A DNA stretch of 64,000 nucleotides from Zoogloea sp041917255 (GCA_041917255.1 JAYRYA010000021.1:1-64000), one strand, 5' to 3'; positions 23,166 through 31,618 are shown, numbered from the stretch's first letter. The notes: generated by a model not told the origin, from the letters alone. Made by a program: numbers and translations.

Positions 23166-24395
23166 TCAAGAAGTGGTCTGATCGAGGCCAAACGCGCGAT
23201 GCAGCACGCGGACGGCCAGTTCAAGATACTTCTCGTCGATCGCGACGGAAATCTTGATTTCGGAGGTGGAGATCATCTGAAGGTTGATGCCCTCTTCCGC
23301 CAGGGTGCGGAACATGCGGGAGGCGACGCCCGGGTGGGAGCGCATGCCGACGCCAACAATGGACACCTTGGCCATCGTGCGGTCGCCCTTGATCTCGCGG
23401 GCGCCGATGTGGGTCTGCACACCTTCGAGGATCTTCATCGCCTTGTCGTAGTCGGGGCGATTCACCGTGAAGGAGAAGTCGGTGGTGCCATCGTGGCCGA
23501 CGTTCTGGATGATCATGTCCACGTCAACATTGGCATCCGCCACCGGGCCGAGGATCTGATAGGCGATGCCCGGCTTGTCGGGAACACCCAGCACGGTGAT
23601 CTTGGCTTCATCACGGTTGAAAGCAATGCCGGAGATGATCGGCTGTTCCATGTTCTTGTCTTCCTCAACGGTAATCAGGGTGCCCTCGCCTTCCTCCTGG
23701 AACGAGGAGAGAACCCGCAGCTTGACTTTGTACTTGCCGGCAAATTCCACCGAGCGGATCTGCAGCACCTTGGAACCGAGGCTGGCCATTTCCAGCATCT
23801 CTTCGAAGGTGATGGTGTCCAGCTTGCGCGCTTCCGGCACGACGCGGGGATCGGTGGTGTAAACGCCGTCCACGTCGGTATAGATCTGGCACTCATCGGC
23901 CTGGATCGCGGCGGCCAGCGCCACACCGGTGGTATCGGAACCGCCACGACCCAGCGTGGTGATGTTGCCGATCTCATCGACACCCTGGAAACCAGCAACG
24001 ACCACCACCGCACCGTCATCGAGATCGCGGCGGATGTTGTCGCCGTCGATATCAAGAATGCGAGCCTTGGTGAACGAGCTGTCGGTCAGGATACGCACCT
24101 GACCGCCGGTGTAGCTGCGTGCCTTGATGCCGATTTCTTCAAGGGCCATGCACAGCAGACCGATCGTGACCTGCTCGCCCGTGGAGATCACCACGTCGAG
24201 TTCTCGGGGGCTGGGGTTAGCGCTGACTTCCTTGGCCAAGGCGATCAGACGGTTGGTCTCGCCGCTCATTGCGGACAGGACGATCACCATCTTGTGCCCC
24301 TTGGCATGGAACTTCGCGACCCGCTTGGCCACGTTTTTGATCCGCTCGGGGTTGCCGACGGAAGTGCCGCCATATTTCTGAACTATGAGCGCCAT
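23166..24395 (-). CDS. lysC: Aspartate kinase
   Basis: Phosphorylates aspartate, the first step towards lysine, threonine and methionine. The 409-residue monofunctional enzyme starts MALIVQKYGGTSVG, contains ISTGEQVTIGLL and GRGGSDTTGVALA in the catalytic domain (1-240), and has two C-terminal ACT domains (about 265-400) for allosteric feedback. Start ATG 24395 is set by the conserved N-terminus; a 35-residue in-frame extension is not family-like. tRNA-Ser(GCU) follows in the same direction, likely in the same transcript. Confidence 0.96.
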   Translation of the reverse strand: MALIVQKYGGTSVGNPERIKNVAKRVAKFHAKGHKMVIVLSAMSGETNRLIALAKEVSANPSPRELDVVISTGEQVTIGLLCMALEEIGIKARSYTGGQVRILTDSSFTKARILDIDGDNIRRDLDDGAVVVVAGFQGVDEIGNITTLGRGGSDTTGVALAAAIQADECQIYTDVDGVYTTDPRVVPEARKLDTITFEEMLEMASLGSKVLQIRSVEFAGKYKVKLRVLSSFQEEGEGTLITVEEDKNMEQPIISGIAFNRDEAKITVLGVPDKPGIAYQILGPVADANVDVDMIIQNVGHDGTTDFSFTVNRPDYDKAMKILEGVQTHIGAREIKGDRTMAKVSIVGVGMRSHPGVASRMFRTLAEEGINLQMISTSEIKISVAIDEKYLELAVRVLHRAFGLDQTTS

Positions 24396-24542
24396 CTTGA
24401 CTTCTAAGAAGATGAGAATGTGGAAAGCGCGTGATCTTAGCGGATAACGCGAACTCTTGCAGCTTTGATGTTTTCCCCGGACAGATGTGCATCCCGTCAC
24501 ATAAAATCCGTGCGGTAAACCCTAACCCATCCAAATATGGCG

Positions 24543-24572
24543 TTGTATGTGTTGCGAGTAGTGATCTATACT
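24543..24572 (+). promoter_or_regulatory. Sigma-70-type promoter of the HTH gene
   Basis: TTGTAT (24543-24548), 18-bp spacer, TATACT (24567-24572). The start of transcription would fall near 24579, just before the dyad at 24581, leaving a leader of about 80 nt. Confidence 0.5.
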
Positions 24573-24580
24573 TTCCGACA

Positions 24581-24596
24581 TATAACGAAAGTTATA
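24581..24596. promoter_or_regulatory. Operator-like dyad upstream of the HTH gene
   Basis: TATAAC-GAAA-GTTATA, a perfect 6-bp inverted repeat at the predicted transcription start. A second dyad ACAAC-N9-GTTGT follows at 24601-24619. Their position suggests autorepression by the encoded HTH protein, but a mRNA hairpin is an alternative. Confidence 0.45.
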
Positions 24597-24657
24597 GCTG
24601 ACAACAGCGTGATGGTTGTTAATAACGAACAGAGTCAAACCCTTGAGGAACAAAGAG

Positions 24658-24960
24658 ATGAAGACCACCGAAAAAGTCGATGTCCGTGAAATCCGCCGCA
24701 AGCTGGGCATGAACCAGTCCCAGTTCTGGTCCAAGATTGGCGTGACCCAAAGTGGCGGTTCGCGCTATGAGAGCGGCCGCAACATTCCCCGCCCGGTGCA
24801 AGCCCTACTGCGCCTGGTGCACATTGAGCAGGTCGATATCACCAAGATCAAGAAGGATGATGTCGAAGTCGTCGAGTACCTGAAGGCCACCAACCCCGAG
24901 CTCTTCAAGACCCTGAAGAAGGAAGCCCGTGCCAAGCGCAAGGAACGCGTCGCTCACTGA
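24658..24960 (+). CDS. XRE-like helix-turn-helix transcriptional regulator
   Basis: A 100-residue DNA-binding protein. The HTH spans about residues 7-45 (VREIRRKLGMNQSQFWSKIG, then VTQSGGSRYESGRNIP), close to plasmid/phage-type XRE domains. The C-terminus is highly basic (KKEARAKRKERVAH). ATG 24658 is preceded by TTGAGGAAC. A promoter and perfect dyad lie directly upstream and a clean terminator follows, so it forms a single-gene unit. Regulon unknown. Confidence 0.85.
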   Translation: MKTTEKVDVREIRRKLGMNQSQFWSKIGVTQSGGSRYESGRNIPRPVQALLRLVHIEQVDITKIKKDDVEVVEYLKATNPELFKTLKKEARAKRKERVAH

Positions 24961-24979
24961 GCGGATCGCGTAGCGGGTC

Positions 24980-25867
24980 TCAAGGGCTGGCCGACACGGT
25001 CAGCCCTTTTTCTTTCAACCTTTCCCTAACCTGGCTGGCCACCTGCTCCAGTTCTTCCTCCGTGAGGCGCTGAAGATGAACCGCCTCCGGCTGGTAAGAC
25101 TTGCGCGCAACACCATACAAAAGCACACCCTTCAGCTGTCCTGATGTATCGCTTTCGAGCGCCTGTTCCATCGCGTACTCCAGCATTTCCAGGTAGCGCC
25201 CGATCTGATCCAGCGATGGCGGCACGCCATCCCAACGGAACACGCACGTCTGTACCCAGGTTGGGCACAGCGACATGCACAACGCCAGCCGCCGGGCATG
25301 GGTCTGCGGTTCCATGTCAATCCCGTTGATGCGCTGGATGTCGTCCGCACTCCCCGCATCAAACTTGAACCACACCTCGCCCCCGGCCTTCGCCAGCTGC
25401 CTGAGCGCTGCCTGCACGTACGGCCGATCGATCAGGCTGCCGTTGGTAATCAGCCGCACCGGCACATGCGCCAGCCCAACCTCATCCCGAACCGCAATCA
25501 CCCGCTCGACGATCATCTCGAACGCCTTGCTGCTGGTTGGCTCGCCGTTACCTGAAAAGGCGATGTCGCGGATCACCCGCGCCTCCGGCGGAACGTGCTC
25601 CACCATGAAACGCCCGTGACGCAGCTCAGCCAGAAAACCGCGCAGCTCAGACTCCAGCAGCGCCACATCGATCTCGGGCGCCGCACCACGGACGAGCCCC
25701 GGCACCTGACAATAAGCGCAGTGCCAGTTGCAGGCGTTATTGGGATTGAGGTTGATGCCGACCGACACACCACCCGCCCGGCGCGACACCACCGGATACA
25801 CGTAGGTCAGGTTGCTGAAGTCGCGGTTGTGATCGGTGACCGTGAGCATCTGCCCGGAGGTTTTCAT
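24980..25867 (-). CDS. Radical SAM protein (COG0731-like)
   Basis: A 295-residue radical SAM enzyme with the [4Fe-4S] motif CNWHCAYC (CX3CX2C) near residue 43, preceded by GGVSVGINLNPNNA. The FSGNGEPTSS segment is the SAM-binding GGE-like motif. The overall pattern resembles TYW1-like/COG0731 oxidoreductases rather than QueE. Start ATG 25867 is chosen; ATG 25849 (MLTVTDHNRDF) is possible. It is divergent from a QueD-family gene across 79 bp, which hints at a shared pterin or 7-deazaguanine role. Its 3' end overlaps the HTH gene terminator. Reaction unknown. Confidence 0.85.
   Translation of the reverse strand: MKTSGQMLTVTDHNRDFSNLTYVYPVVSRRAGGVSVGINLNPNNACNWHCAYCQVPGLVRGAAPEIDVALLESELRGFLAELRHGRFMVEHVPPEARVIRDIAFSGNGEPTSSKAFEMIVERVIAVRDEVGLAHVPVRLITNGSLIDRPYVQAALRQLAKAGGEVWFKFDAGSADDIQRINGIDMEPQTHARRLALCMSLCPTWVQTCVFRWDGVPPSLDQIGRYLEMLEYAMEQALESDTSGQLKGVLLYGVARKSYQPEAVHLQRLTEEELEQVASQVRERLKEKGLTVSASP
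24982..25015 (+). terminator. Rho-independent terminator of the HTH gene
   Basis: Stem AAGGGCTGGCC/GGTCAGCCCTT with one G-T wobble and a 5-nt loop, followed by TTTTCTTT. The left arm overlaps the stop codon and the rest lies within the last codons of the convergent radical SAM gene, so the hairpin is partly coding DNA on the other strand. Confidence 0.85.
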
Positions 25868-25897
25868 GGTGCAGTCCGCCTGTAAAAACGAGGCGCG

Positions 25898-25903
25898 TAT
25901 AAT
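25898..25903 (+). promoter_or_regulatory. Consensus -10 hexamer (TATAAT) before queD
   Basis: A perfect TATAAT within CGCGTATAATACGGG in the short divergent gap. No good -35 is seen at 16-18 bp upstream. The leader to the queD-like start would be about 37 nt. Confidence 0.45.
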
Positions 25904-25946
25904 ACGGGACCTTTTTTCTACCCGGCGCCTCGCGCCCGGAGCATCC

Positions 25947-26399
25947 ATGCAGATCACGCGCCGCCTTGAGTTCGATGCCGGCCACCGGATTCCCGATCAC
26001 GCCAGCCAGTGCCGTCACCTCCACGGCCACCGCTACGCGCTGGAGATCACCCTGTCCGGCGACATCATCCGCGCCGACGGCCTGCCGGCCAACGGCATGG
26101 TGGTGGATTTCGGTGACGTGAAGGCCATCGCCAAACAGCATGTGGTTGACGTGTGGGATCACGCCTTCCTCGCCTATCGCGGCGACACCCAAGTGGTGAA
26201 CTTTCTCCAGGGCATCCCCGGCCATAAAACCGTGCTCCTCGACGTGGTGCCCACCGCCGAGAACCTCGCCGTCGCCGCCTTCCGCATCCTCGACCCGCTC
26301 TATACCGGGGTGTATCAGAACCAAGTCCGGCTCGAGCAGGTTCGCATCTACGAGACGCCCAACTGCTGGGCCGACGCCCACCGCAGCGACCTGGGCTGA
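25947..26399 (+). CDS. queD: 6-pyruvoyl-tetrahydropterin synthase / QueD family
   Basis: A 150-residue pterin enzyme. Zinc-ligand histidines are visible in DAGHRIPDH and HLHGHRYALEI, and the catalytic Cys in SQCRHLHGH, as in QueD (6-carboxytetrahydropterin synthase, which makes the queuosine precursor from dihydroneopterin triphosphate). DHAFLAYRGD and a later Glu in PTAENLA complete the active site. Length is somewhat above E. coli QueD (121). ATG 25947 is preceded by CCCGGAGCATCC. Divergent partner is a radical SAM protein. queC/queE/queF are not in the window. Confidence 0.87.
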   Translation: MQITRRLEFDAGHRIPDHASQCRHLHGHRYALEITLSGDIIRADGLPANGMVVDFGDVKAIAKQHVVDVWDHAFLAYRGDTQVVNFLQGIPGHKTVLLDVVPTAENLAVAAFRILDPLYTGVYQNQVRLEQVRIYETPNCWADAHRSDLG

Positions 26400-26402
26400 C
26401 GC

Positions 26403-27104
26403 TCAGGCGATCTTCAGCGTCAGCTTCCCCACGCCTTCCACCGCCGCCTCGATCGCATCGCCCGGCACCACAGGGCCGACGCCTTCGGGCGTGCCGGTGA
26501 AGATCAGGTCCCCCGGCTCCAGCCGGAAGAGCGTGGACAGCCGCGCCACGATCTCCGCCACCGACCAGATCATGTCCGCCAGATCACCCCGCTGGCGGGG
26601 CTGGCTGTTCACGGTCAGCCAGATCGCCCCCGCATGTGGATGGCCGCAATCCGTCACCGGCACCACTGGCGCGATGGGTGCCGAGTGGTCGAAGGCCTTG
26701 GCGGCTTCCCAGGGGTGACCCTTCGACTTGAGCGCCGCCTGCAGGTCGCGGCGAGTCATGTCGAGCCCCACGGTGTAACCCCAGATGTGGGCCAGCGCCG
26801 CATCCACCGGGATGTCCGCGCCCCCCTGACCGATGGCCACGACCAGCTCCGCCTCGTAGTGGAAATCGCGGGTCTGGGCCGGGTAAGGCAGCTCAAGCGA
26901 CACATCCGACATCGCCGGCACCACCGCGTCGGCCGGCTTGCAGAAGAAAAATGGTGCCTCGCGGGTCGGGTCGGCACCCATCTCGCGGGCGTGGGCGGCG
27001 TAGTTGCGCCCCACGCAGTAGATCCGCCGCACCGGAAACATCCCGGCGCCACCCGCCACCGGCACAGCTGCCTGGGCTGGCGGTGCAATCACGAATTCCG
27101 TCAT
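26403..27104 (-). CDS. Fumarylacetoacetate hydrolase family protein
   Basis: A 233-residue FAH-fold C-C bond hydrolase. FPVRRIYCVGRNYAAHAREM and DFHYEAELVVAIG (metal-binding Glu residues), then GYTVGLDMTRRDLQ and LIFTGTPEGVGPV resemble fumarylpyruvate/maleylpyruvate hydrolases (NagK-like), which cleave ring-fission products of gentisate. No other gentisate genes are adjacent, so the substrate is uncertain. ATG 27104 has GGAG 9 nt upstream and is favoured over the in-frame start at 27155. Stop lies 3 bp from the convergent queD stop. Confidence 0.85.
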   Translation of the reverse strand: MTEFVIAPPAQAAVPVAGGAGMFPVRRIYCVGRNYAAHAREMGADPTREAPFFFCKPADAVVPAMSDVSLELPYPAQTRDFHYEAELVVAIGQGGADIPVDAALAHIWGYTVGLDMTRRDLQAALKSKGHPWEAAKAFDHSAPIAPVVPVTDCGHPHAGAIWLTVNSQPRQRGDLADMIWSVAEIVARLSTLFRLEPGDLIFTGTPEGVGPVVPGDAIEAAVEGVGKLTLKIA

Positions 27105-27245
27105 CGTCAATTTCTCCAAAACGCCCATGATGCGCACCCGCCGCCTGTCTTGCAAACCCGGCGCGGTAACCGGCTACCACCCATCCGAGCCAGCGCACGA
27201 CCACACTTTCCCTGCGTTTCCCAACACACCCGAACGGAGCACGAC

Positions 27246-27821
27246 ATGGCCAAGAAAATCCTGATGATCTGCGGAGACTTCTGTGAAGACTACGAAACCA
27301 TGGTGCCCTTCCAGGCGCTTCAGGCTGTCGGCCATACGGTCGATGCGGTCTGCCCCGAGAAGAAGGCCGGTGACACCATCGCCACCGCCATCCACGATTT
27401 TGAAGGCGACCAGACCTACACCGAAAAGCGCGGCCACAACTTCACCCTCAACACCACCTTCGCCGACATCGATCCGGCAGACTACGACGCCCTGGTGATC
27501 CCTGGCGGCCGCGGCCCCGAATACCTGCGCATGTACCCCGAAGTGATCGCCGCAGTGCGCCACTTCTTCACTGCCGACAAACCGGTGGCCGCCATCTGTC
27601 ACGGCGCCCAGCTCCTCGCTGGCGCCCGCGTGCTCGAAGGCCGCACCTGTTCCGCCTACCCGGCCTGCCGGGCCGAGGTCGAGCTTGCCGGCGGCACCTA
27701 CGCCAACATCCCGGTGGATCAGGCCGTCACCGACGGCAATCTGGTCACCGCCCCCGCCTGGCCCGCCCACCCGGCGTGGATCGCCCAGTTCCTCGCCGTG
27801 CTCGGCACCCGCATCAACTGA
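27246..27821 (+). CDS. DJ-1/PfpI family protein
   Basis: A 191-residue class I glutamine-amidotransferase-like protein. The nucleophile Cys sits in the elbow AAICHGAQLLAGA, and IPGGRGPEYLR provides the oxyanion side. Family members act as chaperone/deglycase-like or protease-like proteins; here no specific reaction can be assigned. ATG 27246 follows CGGAGCACGAC. Followed by a strong hairpin at 27841-27879. Divergent from the FAH gene. Confidence 0.85.
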   Translation: MAKKILMICGDFCEDYETMVPFQALQAVGHTVDAVCPEKKAGDTIATAIHDFEGDQTYTEKRGHNFTLNTTFADIDPADYDALVIPGGRGPEYLRMYPEVIAAVRHFFTADKPVAAICHGAQLLAGARVLEGRTCSAYPACRAEVELAGGTYANIPVDQAVTDGNLVTAPAWPAHPAWIAQFLAVLGTRIN

Positions 27822-27840
27822 TATCCACCCGTCGGAACAA

Positions 27841-27879
27841 AAACCCCCGCCAGCTCCTACAATAAGTTGGCGGGGGTTT
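27841..27879. terminator. Strong stem-loop downstream of the DJ-1 gene
   Basis: 12-bp perfect stem AAACCCCCGCCA/TGGCGGGGGTTT (27841-27852 with 27868-27879), 15-nt loop. The T-tract on the plus strand is short (TTTCCC); on the minus strand it is longer (complement of AACAAAAA). Confidence 0.7.
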
Positions 27880-27901
27880 CCCGCTTTCGTGAGCCCGAAC
27901 G

Positions 27902-28258
27902 ATGTGCCAGATCTTCATCAACGCCGACCCTGAGCTCTACGCTACCCGCAGCCGCTCGATCCGTCTGCATGGTGTGGCCACCAGCCTGCGCCTCGAGAAC
28001 CTGTTCTGGCAGGTGCTCGGTGAGATTGGTGAGCGCGACGGACTCAGCGTGCCCCAGCTCCTCGGGCGGCTCTACGACGAGCTCACCGCCAGCGGCCGTC
28101 TCGACGAAAACACGAACTTCACGTCCTTCCTGCGTGTCTCCTGCCTGCGCTACCTGCAGTTGCAACTGGCCGGCCGCATCCCCGCCGACCCCCGCGTGCC
28201 AATCCGCGACCTCGACCCTGCCTGGGTTCTTGCCGCCGAACGCCGCCCCTCCGCTTGA
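27902..28258 (+). CDS. Ribbon-helix-helix domain protein
   Basis: A 118-residue protein resembling the RHH_4 family: RSIRLHGVATSLRLENLFWQ, then VLGEIGERDGLSVPQLLGRLYDELT. The N-terminal strand plus two helices would form a dimeric DNA-binding ribbon-helix-helix. C-terminally FTSFLRVSCLRYLQLQL is conserved in the family. Targets unknown. It lies 12 bp upstream of the yfcG-like gene, so the two may be cotranscribed. Confidence 0.8.
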   Translation: MCQIFINADPELYATRSRSIRLHGVATSLRLENLFWQVLGEIGERDGLSVPQLLGRLYDELTASGRLDENTNFTSFLRVSCLRYLQLQLAGRIPADPRVPIRDLDPAWVLAAERRPSA

Positions 28259-28270
28259 AGGACACCCTCG

Positions 28271-28978
28271 ATGATCGACCTCTACTACTGGACCACCCCC
28301 AACGGCCACAAGATCACCCTCTTCCTCGAAGAGACCGGCCTGCCCTACACGCTCCACCCCATCAATATCGGCAAGGGCGAACAGTTCCAGCCGGATTTCC
28401 TGCGCATCGCCGCCAACAACCGCATCCCCGCCATCGTCGACAGCGCCCCGACCGACGGCGGCGAGCCCATCTCGATCTTCGAATCCGGCGCGATCCTGCT
28501 CTACCTCGCAGAAAAGACCGGCCAGTTCCTGTCGCCCGATCTGCGCCAGCGCACCGACACCCTTCAGTGGCTGTTCTGGCAGATGGCCGGCCTTGGCCCC
28601 ATGGCCGGGCAGAACCACCACTTCACCCAGTACGCCCCCGAGCAGGTGCCCTATGCCATCGACCGCTACGTGAAGGAAACTGCCCGCCTCTACGCCGTGC
28701 TCGACCGCCGCCTCGCCGACCGCGCCTTCATCACCGGCGACGACTACACCATCGCAGACATGGCCTGCTATCCGTGGATCGTGCCCCACGAACGCCAGCG
28801 CCAGAACCTCGACGACTTCCCCAACCTCAAGCGCTGGTTCGACGCCATCCGCCAGCGACCGGCTACCGCGCGGGCCTACGAAATCGCCCAGCGCATCAAC
28901 CCCAGCCAGCCGCCGATGAGCGACGAAGCAAAAAAAGTGTTGTTTGGACAGGACGCCAGCACCGTCACCCAGCGCTGA
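28271..28978 (+). CDS. yfcG: Glutathione S-transferase, YfcG (Nu-class) type
   Basis: A 235-residue GST with an N-terminal thioredoxin-like domain and helical C-terminal domain. MIDLYYWTTPNGHKITLFLE, IPAIVD, ESGAILLYLAEKTGQFL and LQWLFWQMAGLGPMAGQNHH match YfcG almost segment by segment. YfcG is a GSH-dependent disulfide-bond oxidoreductase rather than a classical conjugating enzyme, so a thiol-redox role is likely. The Asn in TPNGHK is the YfcG active-site residue position. Confidence 0.9.
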   Translation: MIDLYYWTTPNGHKITLFLEETGLPYTLHPINIGKGEQFQPDFLRIAANNRIPAIVDSAPTDGGEPISIFESGAILLYLAEKTGQFLSPDLRQRTDTLQWLFWQMAGLGPMAGQNHHFTQYAPEQVPYAIDRYVKETARLYAVLDRRLADRAFITGDDYTIADMACYPWIVPHERQRQNLDDFPNLKRWFDAIRQRPATARAYEIAQRINPSQPPMSDEAKKVLFGQDASTVTQR

Positions 28979-29100
28979 CTTTCCTCCGCCAACAGGACGG
29001 CGGGGCGCGCTTACGGTAAAATTGAGTGTTTTGCTGAAGCCGCCTTAACGCCCCGGGCCCAAGACCGCTTCACCCTCCACCCGGCCCGCGCCCCGCTCCC

Positions 29101-30897
29101 ATGACTGCTCCCATCGAACGCTTCGATCAGCTCGACCTCCAGGCGCCGATTCTGGCTGCCCTCACCGAGATCGGCTACGAAACCCCCTCGCCCATCCAGG
29201 CCGCCTGCATCCCGCACCTTCTCGCCGGCCACGACATCCTCGGCGAAGCCCAGACCGGCACCGGCAAGACCGCCGCCTTCGCCCTGCCGGCGCTTGACCG
29301 CGTCGACCTCGCCCAGCGCAACCCGCAGGTGCTCGTCCTTACCCCCACCCGCGAGCTCGCCATCCAGGTGGCCGAAGCCTTCCAGCGCTACGCCAGCAAG
29401 ATGCCCGGCTTTCATGTGCTGCCGATCTACGGCGGCCAGAGCATGGTCGTCCAGCTGCGCCAGCTCCAGCGCGGCGCCCACGTGGTCGTCGGCACGCCGG
29501 GCCGGATCATGGACCACCTCGAGCGCAAGAGCCTCAACCTCGACAACCTGACCACCCTGGTCCTCGACGAAGCCGACGAAATGCTCCGCATGGGCTTCAT
29601 CGACGACGTGGAGTGGATCCTCGAGCACACCCCCACCGCCCGCCAGACGGCCCTGTTCTCGGCCACCATGCCGGACGCCATCCGCCGCGTCGCCCACCGC
29701 TACCTGCGCGACCCGAAGGAAATCAAGATCAAGGCCGCCACGGCCACCGTCTCGACCATCAAGCAGCGTTTCCTGCAGATCGCCGGCGCCCACAAGCTCG
29801 ATGCCCTCACCCGCATCCTCGAAGTCGAGGATGACTTCGACGCCGCCATCGTCTTCGTGCGCACCAAGACCGCCACCGTCGAACTGGCCGAAAAGCTCGA
29901 AGCCCGTGGTTACGCCGCCGCCTGCCTCAACGGCGACATGACCCAGCAGCTGCGCGAGCGCGTCATCGAACAGCTCAAGAACGAAACCCTCGACATCGTC
30001 GTCGCCACCGACGTGGCCGCCCGCGGCATCGACGTGCCCCGCGTCAGCCACGTCATCAACTACGACATCCCCTACGACACCGAAGCCTACGTCCACCGCA
30101 TCGGTCGCACCGGCCGCGCCGGACGCGCCGGCAATGCGATCCTGTTCGTCGCCCCGCGCGAGAACCACCTGCTGCGCCAGATCGAGCGCGCCACCAAGCA
30201 GCCGATCGAACTCCTCAAACTGCCCAGCCGCGAAGCCGTGGCCGACAAGCGCGTCGCCGCCTTCCGCCAGCAGGTCAGCGAAGTCCTCGAATCCCAAGAC
30301 CTGAGCTTCTTCCTGGACGTGATCGCCGGCATCGAAGAGAAGTACGACGCCAGCGCCCACGAGATCGCCGCCGCGCTGGCCTTCCTTGCCCAGAAGGATC
30401 GCCCGCTGCAGATGCCCGACACCGGCAAGCCCGACATCGCCCAGATCGCCGCCGGCAAGCCCGACCGTCCGGTGCGCGAACCCCGCGAAAACCGCGGTGA
30501 GATTCTCGAACGCCGTCGCGATTACGCCGAAGGTCGCCTCGCCCGCTACCGCATCGACGTGGGCCGCGAGCACATGGCCAGCCCCAAGGACATCGTCGGC
30601 GCGATCGCCAACGAAGCCGGCATCGAAAGTCGCTTCATCGGCCAGATCAACCTGTTCGAGGATTACAGCACCGTCGAACTGCCCGCCGATCTGTCGAGCG
30701 ACATCGTCCAGATCCTGCGCCGTGCCCGCGTGCGTCAGCAGCCCCTCAACCTGCGCCTCGCCAGCCCCGAAGAGGCCAGCCGCGAACGTGGTCGCCCCGC
30801 CGGCCGCGGCGCCCCGCCGAAAAAGCCGTTCCGCAAGGATGGCCCTCCGGGCGGCTTCAGCGGTGGCTTCAAGGGCCCCAAGAAACCCAAGTTCTGA
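29101..30897 (+). CDS. DEAD-box RNA helicase, DeaD/CsdA-like
   Basis: ATP-dependent RNA helicase, 598 residues, for ribosome assembly and RNA decay. Motifs in order: Q motif (PSPIQAACIP), I AQTGTGKT, Ia PTRELA, Ib GTPGR, II DEAD, III SAT, and VI HRIGRTGRAG. The region about 480-560 (GREHMASPKDIVGAIANEAG, then IESRFIGQINLFEDYSTVEL) is a DbpA-type RNA-binding domain. The C-terminal tail is Gly/Lys/Pro-rich. This arrangement fits DeaD (CsdA). A TAAAAT hexamer at 29017 could be the -10. A stem-loop at 30909 follows. Confidence 0.92.
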   Translation: MTAPIERFDQLDLQAPILAALTEIGYETPSPIQAACIPHLLAGHDILGEAQTGTGKTAAFALPALDRVDLAQRNPQVLVLTPTRELAIQVAEAFQRYASKMPGFHVLPIYGGQSMVVQLRQLQRGAHVVVGTPGRIMDHLERKSLNLDNLTTLVLDEADEMLRMGFIDDVEWILEHTPTARQTALFSATMPDAIRRVAHRYLRDPKEIKIKAATATVSTIKQRFLQIAGAHKLDALTRILEVEDDFDAAIVFVRTKTATVELAEKLEARGYAAACLNGDMTQQLRERVIEQLKNETLDIVVATDVAARGIDVPRVSHVINYDIPYDTEAYVHRIGRTGRAGRAGNAILFVAPRENHLLRQIERATKQPIELLKLPSREAVADKRVAAFRQQVSEVLESQDLSFFLDVIAGIEEKYDASAHEIAAALAFLAQKDRPLQMPDTGKPDIAQIAAGKPDRPVREPRENRGEILERRRDYAEGRLARYRIDVGREHMASPKDIVGAIANEAGIESRFIGQINLFEDYSTVELPADLSSDIVQILRRARVRQQPLNLRLASPEEASRERGRPAGRGAPPKKPFRKDGPPGGFSGGFKGPKKPKF

Positions 30898-30908
30898 CGA
30901 GGATCAGA

Positions 30909-30946
30909 AGCCCTGCCTCAATACGGTGCGTAGAAGAGGCGGGGCT
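30909..30946 (+). terminator. Stem-loop downstream of the DEAD helicase
   Basis: 11-bp stem AGCCCTGCCTC/GAGGCGGGGCT with one T-G wobble and a 16-nt loop, followed by only CTGTT. Probable but weak intrinsic terminator. Confidence 0.5.
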
Positions 30947-30991
30947 CTGTTAAAATTCAAATTACAGTCATCCTCTTGCAACAAACACACT

Positions 30992-31618
30992 ATGTTCGGA
31001 CGCCTGCTGCCCCAAGAGGGCCGTTTTTTTGAACTTTTCAACAGCCACGCCGAGCAGATCGTTCTTGGCGCCCAGGCGCTGGTCGCCCTGATGGGCGATC
31101 TCGGTGGCGCCGAGAAGCACATCGCCGCGATCGAAGAGATCGAACAGGTTGCAGACAAGATCACCCACGAAACCGTCGCCCAGGCTCACAAGAGCTTCAT
31201 CACGCCCCTCGACCGCGACGAGATCCACAGCCTCATCAACGCCATGGACGACATCCTCGATACCGTCCAGGACGTTGCCGAGTGCACCACGCTCTACCAC
31301 ATTCAGCGCATCACCCCCGAAGCCCAGCAACTGGCCAATGTCAGCCTGTCCTGCTGCACCCGGGTCAAGATCGTGGTCGGCCTCATCTCCAACATGGACA
31401 ACGCCAGCGCGGTGCTGCAGACCTGTCAGGAGATCGACCGCCTCGAGACCGACGCCGACCGCATCATGCGCAGCGCCATGTCCAAGCTCTTCCGTGACGA
31501 GCGCGACGCCTTGCAGGTCATGAAACTCAAAGCCATCTACGAACAACTCGAATCGATCACCGATCGCTGCGAGGACGTCGCCAAGATCGTCGAAGGCATC
31601 GTGCTGGAAAACGCCTAA
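30992..31618 (+). CDS. DUF47/PhoU-like phosphate transport regulator
   Basis: A 208-residue all-helical PhoU-like protein (MFGRLLPQEGRFFELFNSHA; EIEQVADKITHE; DREEIHSL-like segment DRDEIHSLINAMDDILD). DUF47 proteins pair with PiT-type phosphate transporters and are thought to modulate them. Here the pit gene begins 8 bp after the stop, so the two form an operon. No PhoB box was convincing upstream. Confidence 0.9.
   Translation: MFGRLLPQEGRFFELFNSHAEQIVLGAQALVALMGDLGGAEKHIAAIEEIEQVADKITHETVAQAHKSFITPLDRDEIHSLINAMDDILDTVQDVAECTTLYHIQRITPEAQQLANVSLSCCTRVKIVVGLISNMDNASAVLQTCQEIDRLETDADRIMRSAMSKLFRDERDALQVMKLKAIYEQLESITDRCEDVAKIVEGIVLENA

Noticed and set aside
29011..30573. A 520-codon open frame antisense to the DEAD helicase
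   Set aside because: Shadow frame with repetitive Gly/Val/Asp content; the helicase motifs are on the plus strand.
30940..30990. Possible PhoB box upstream of the DUF47-pit operon
   Set aside because: Only scattered CTGT/CAGTCAT matches, without the 11-bp direct repeat of a Pho box.
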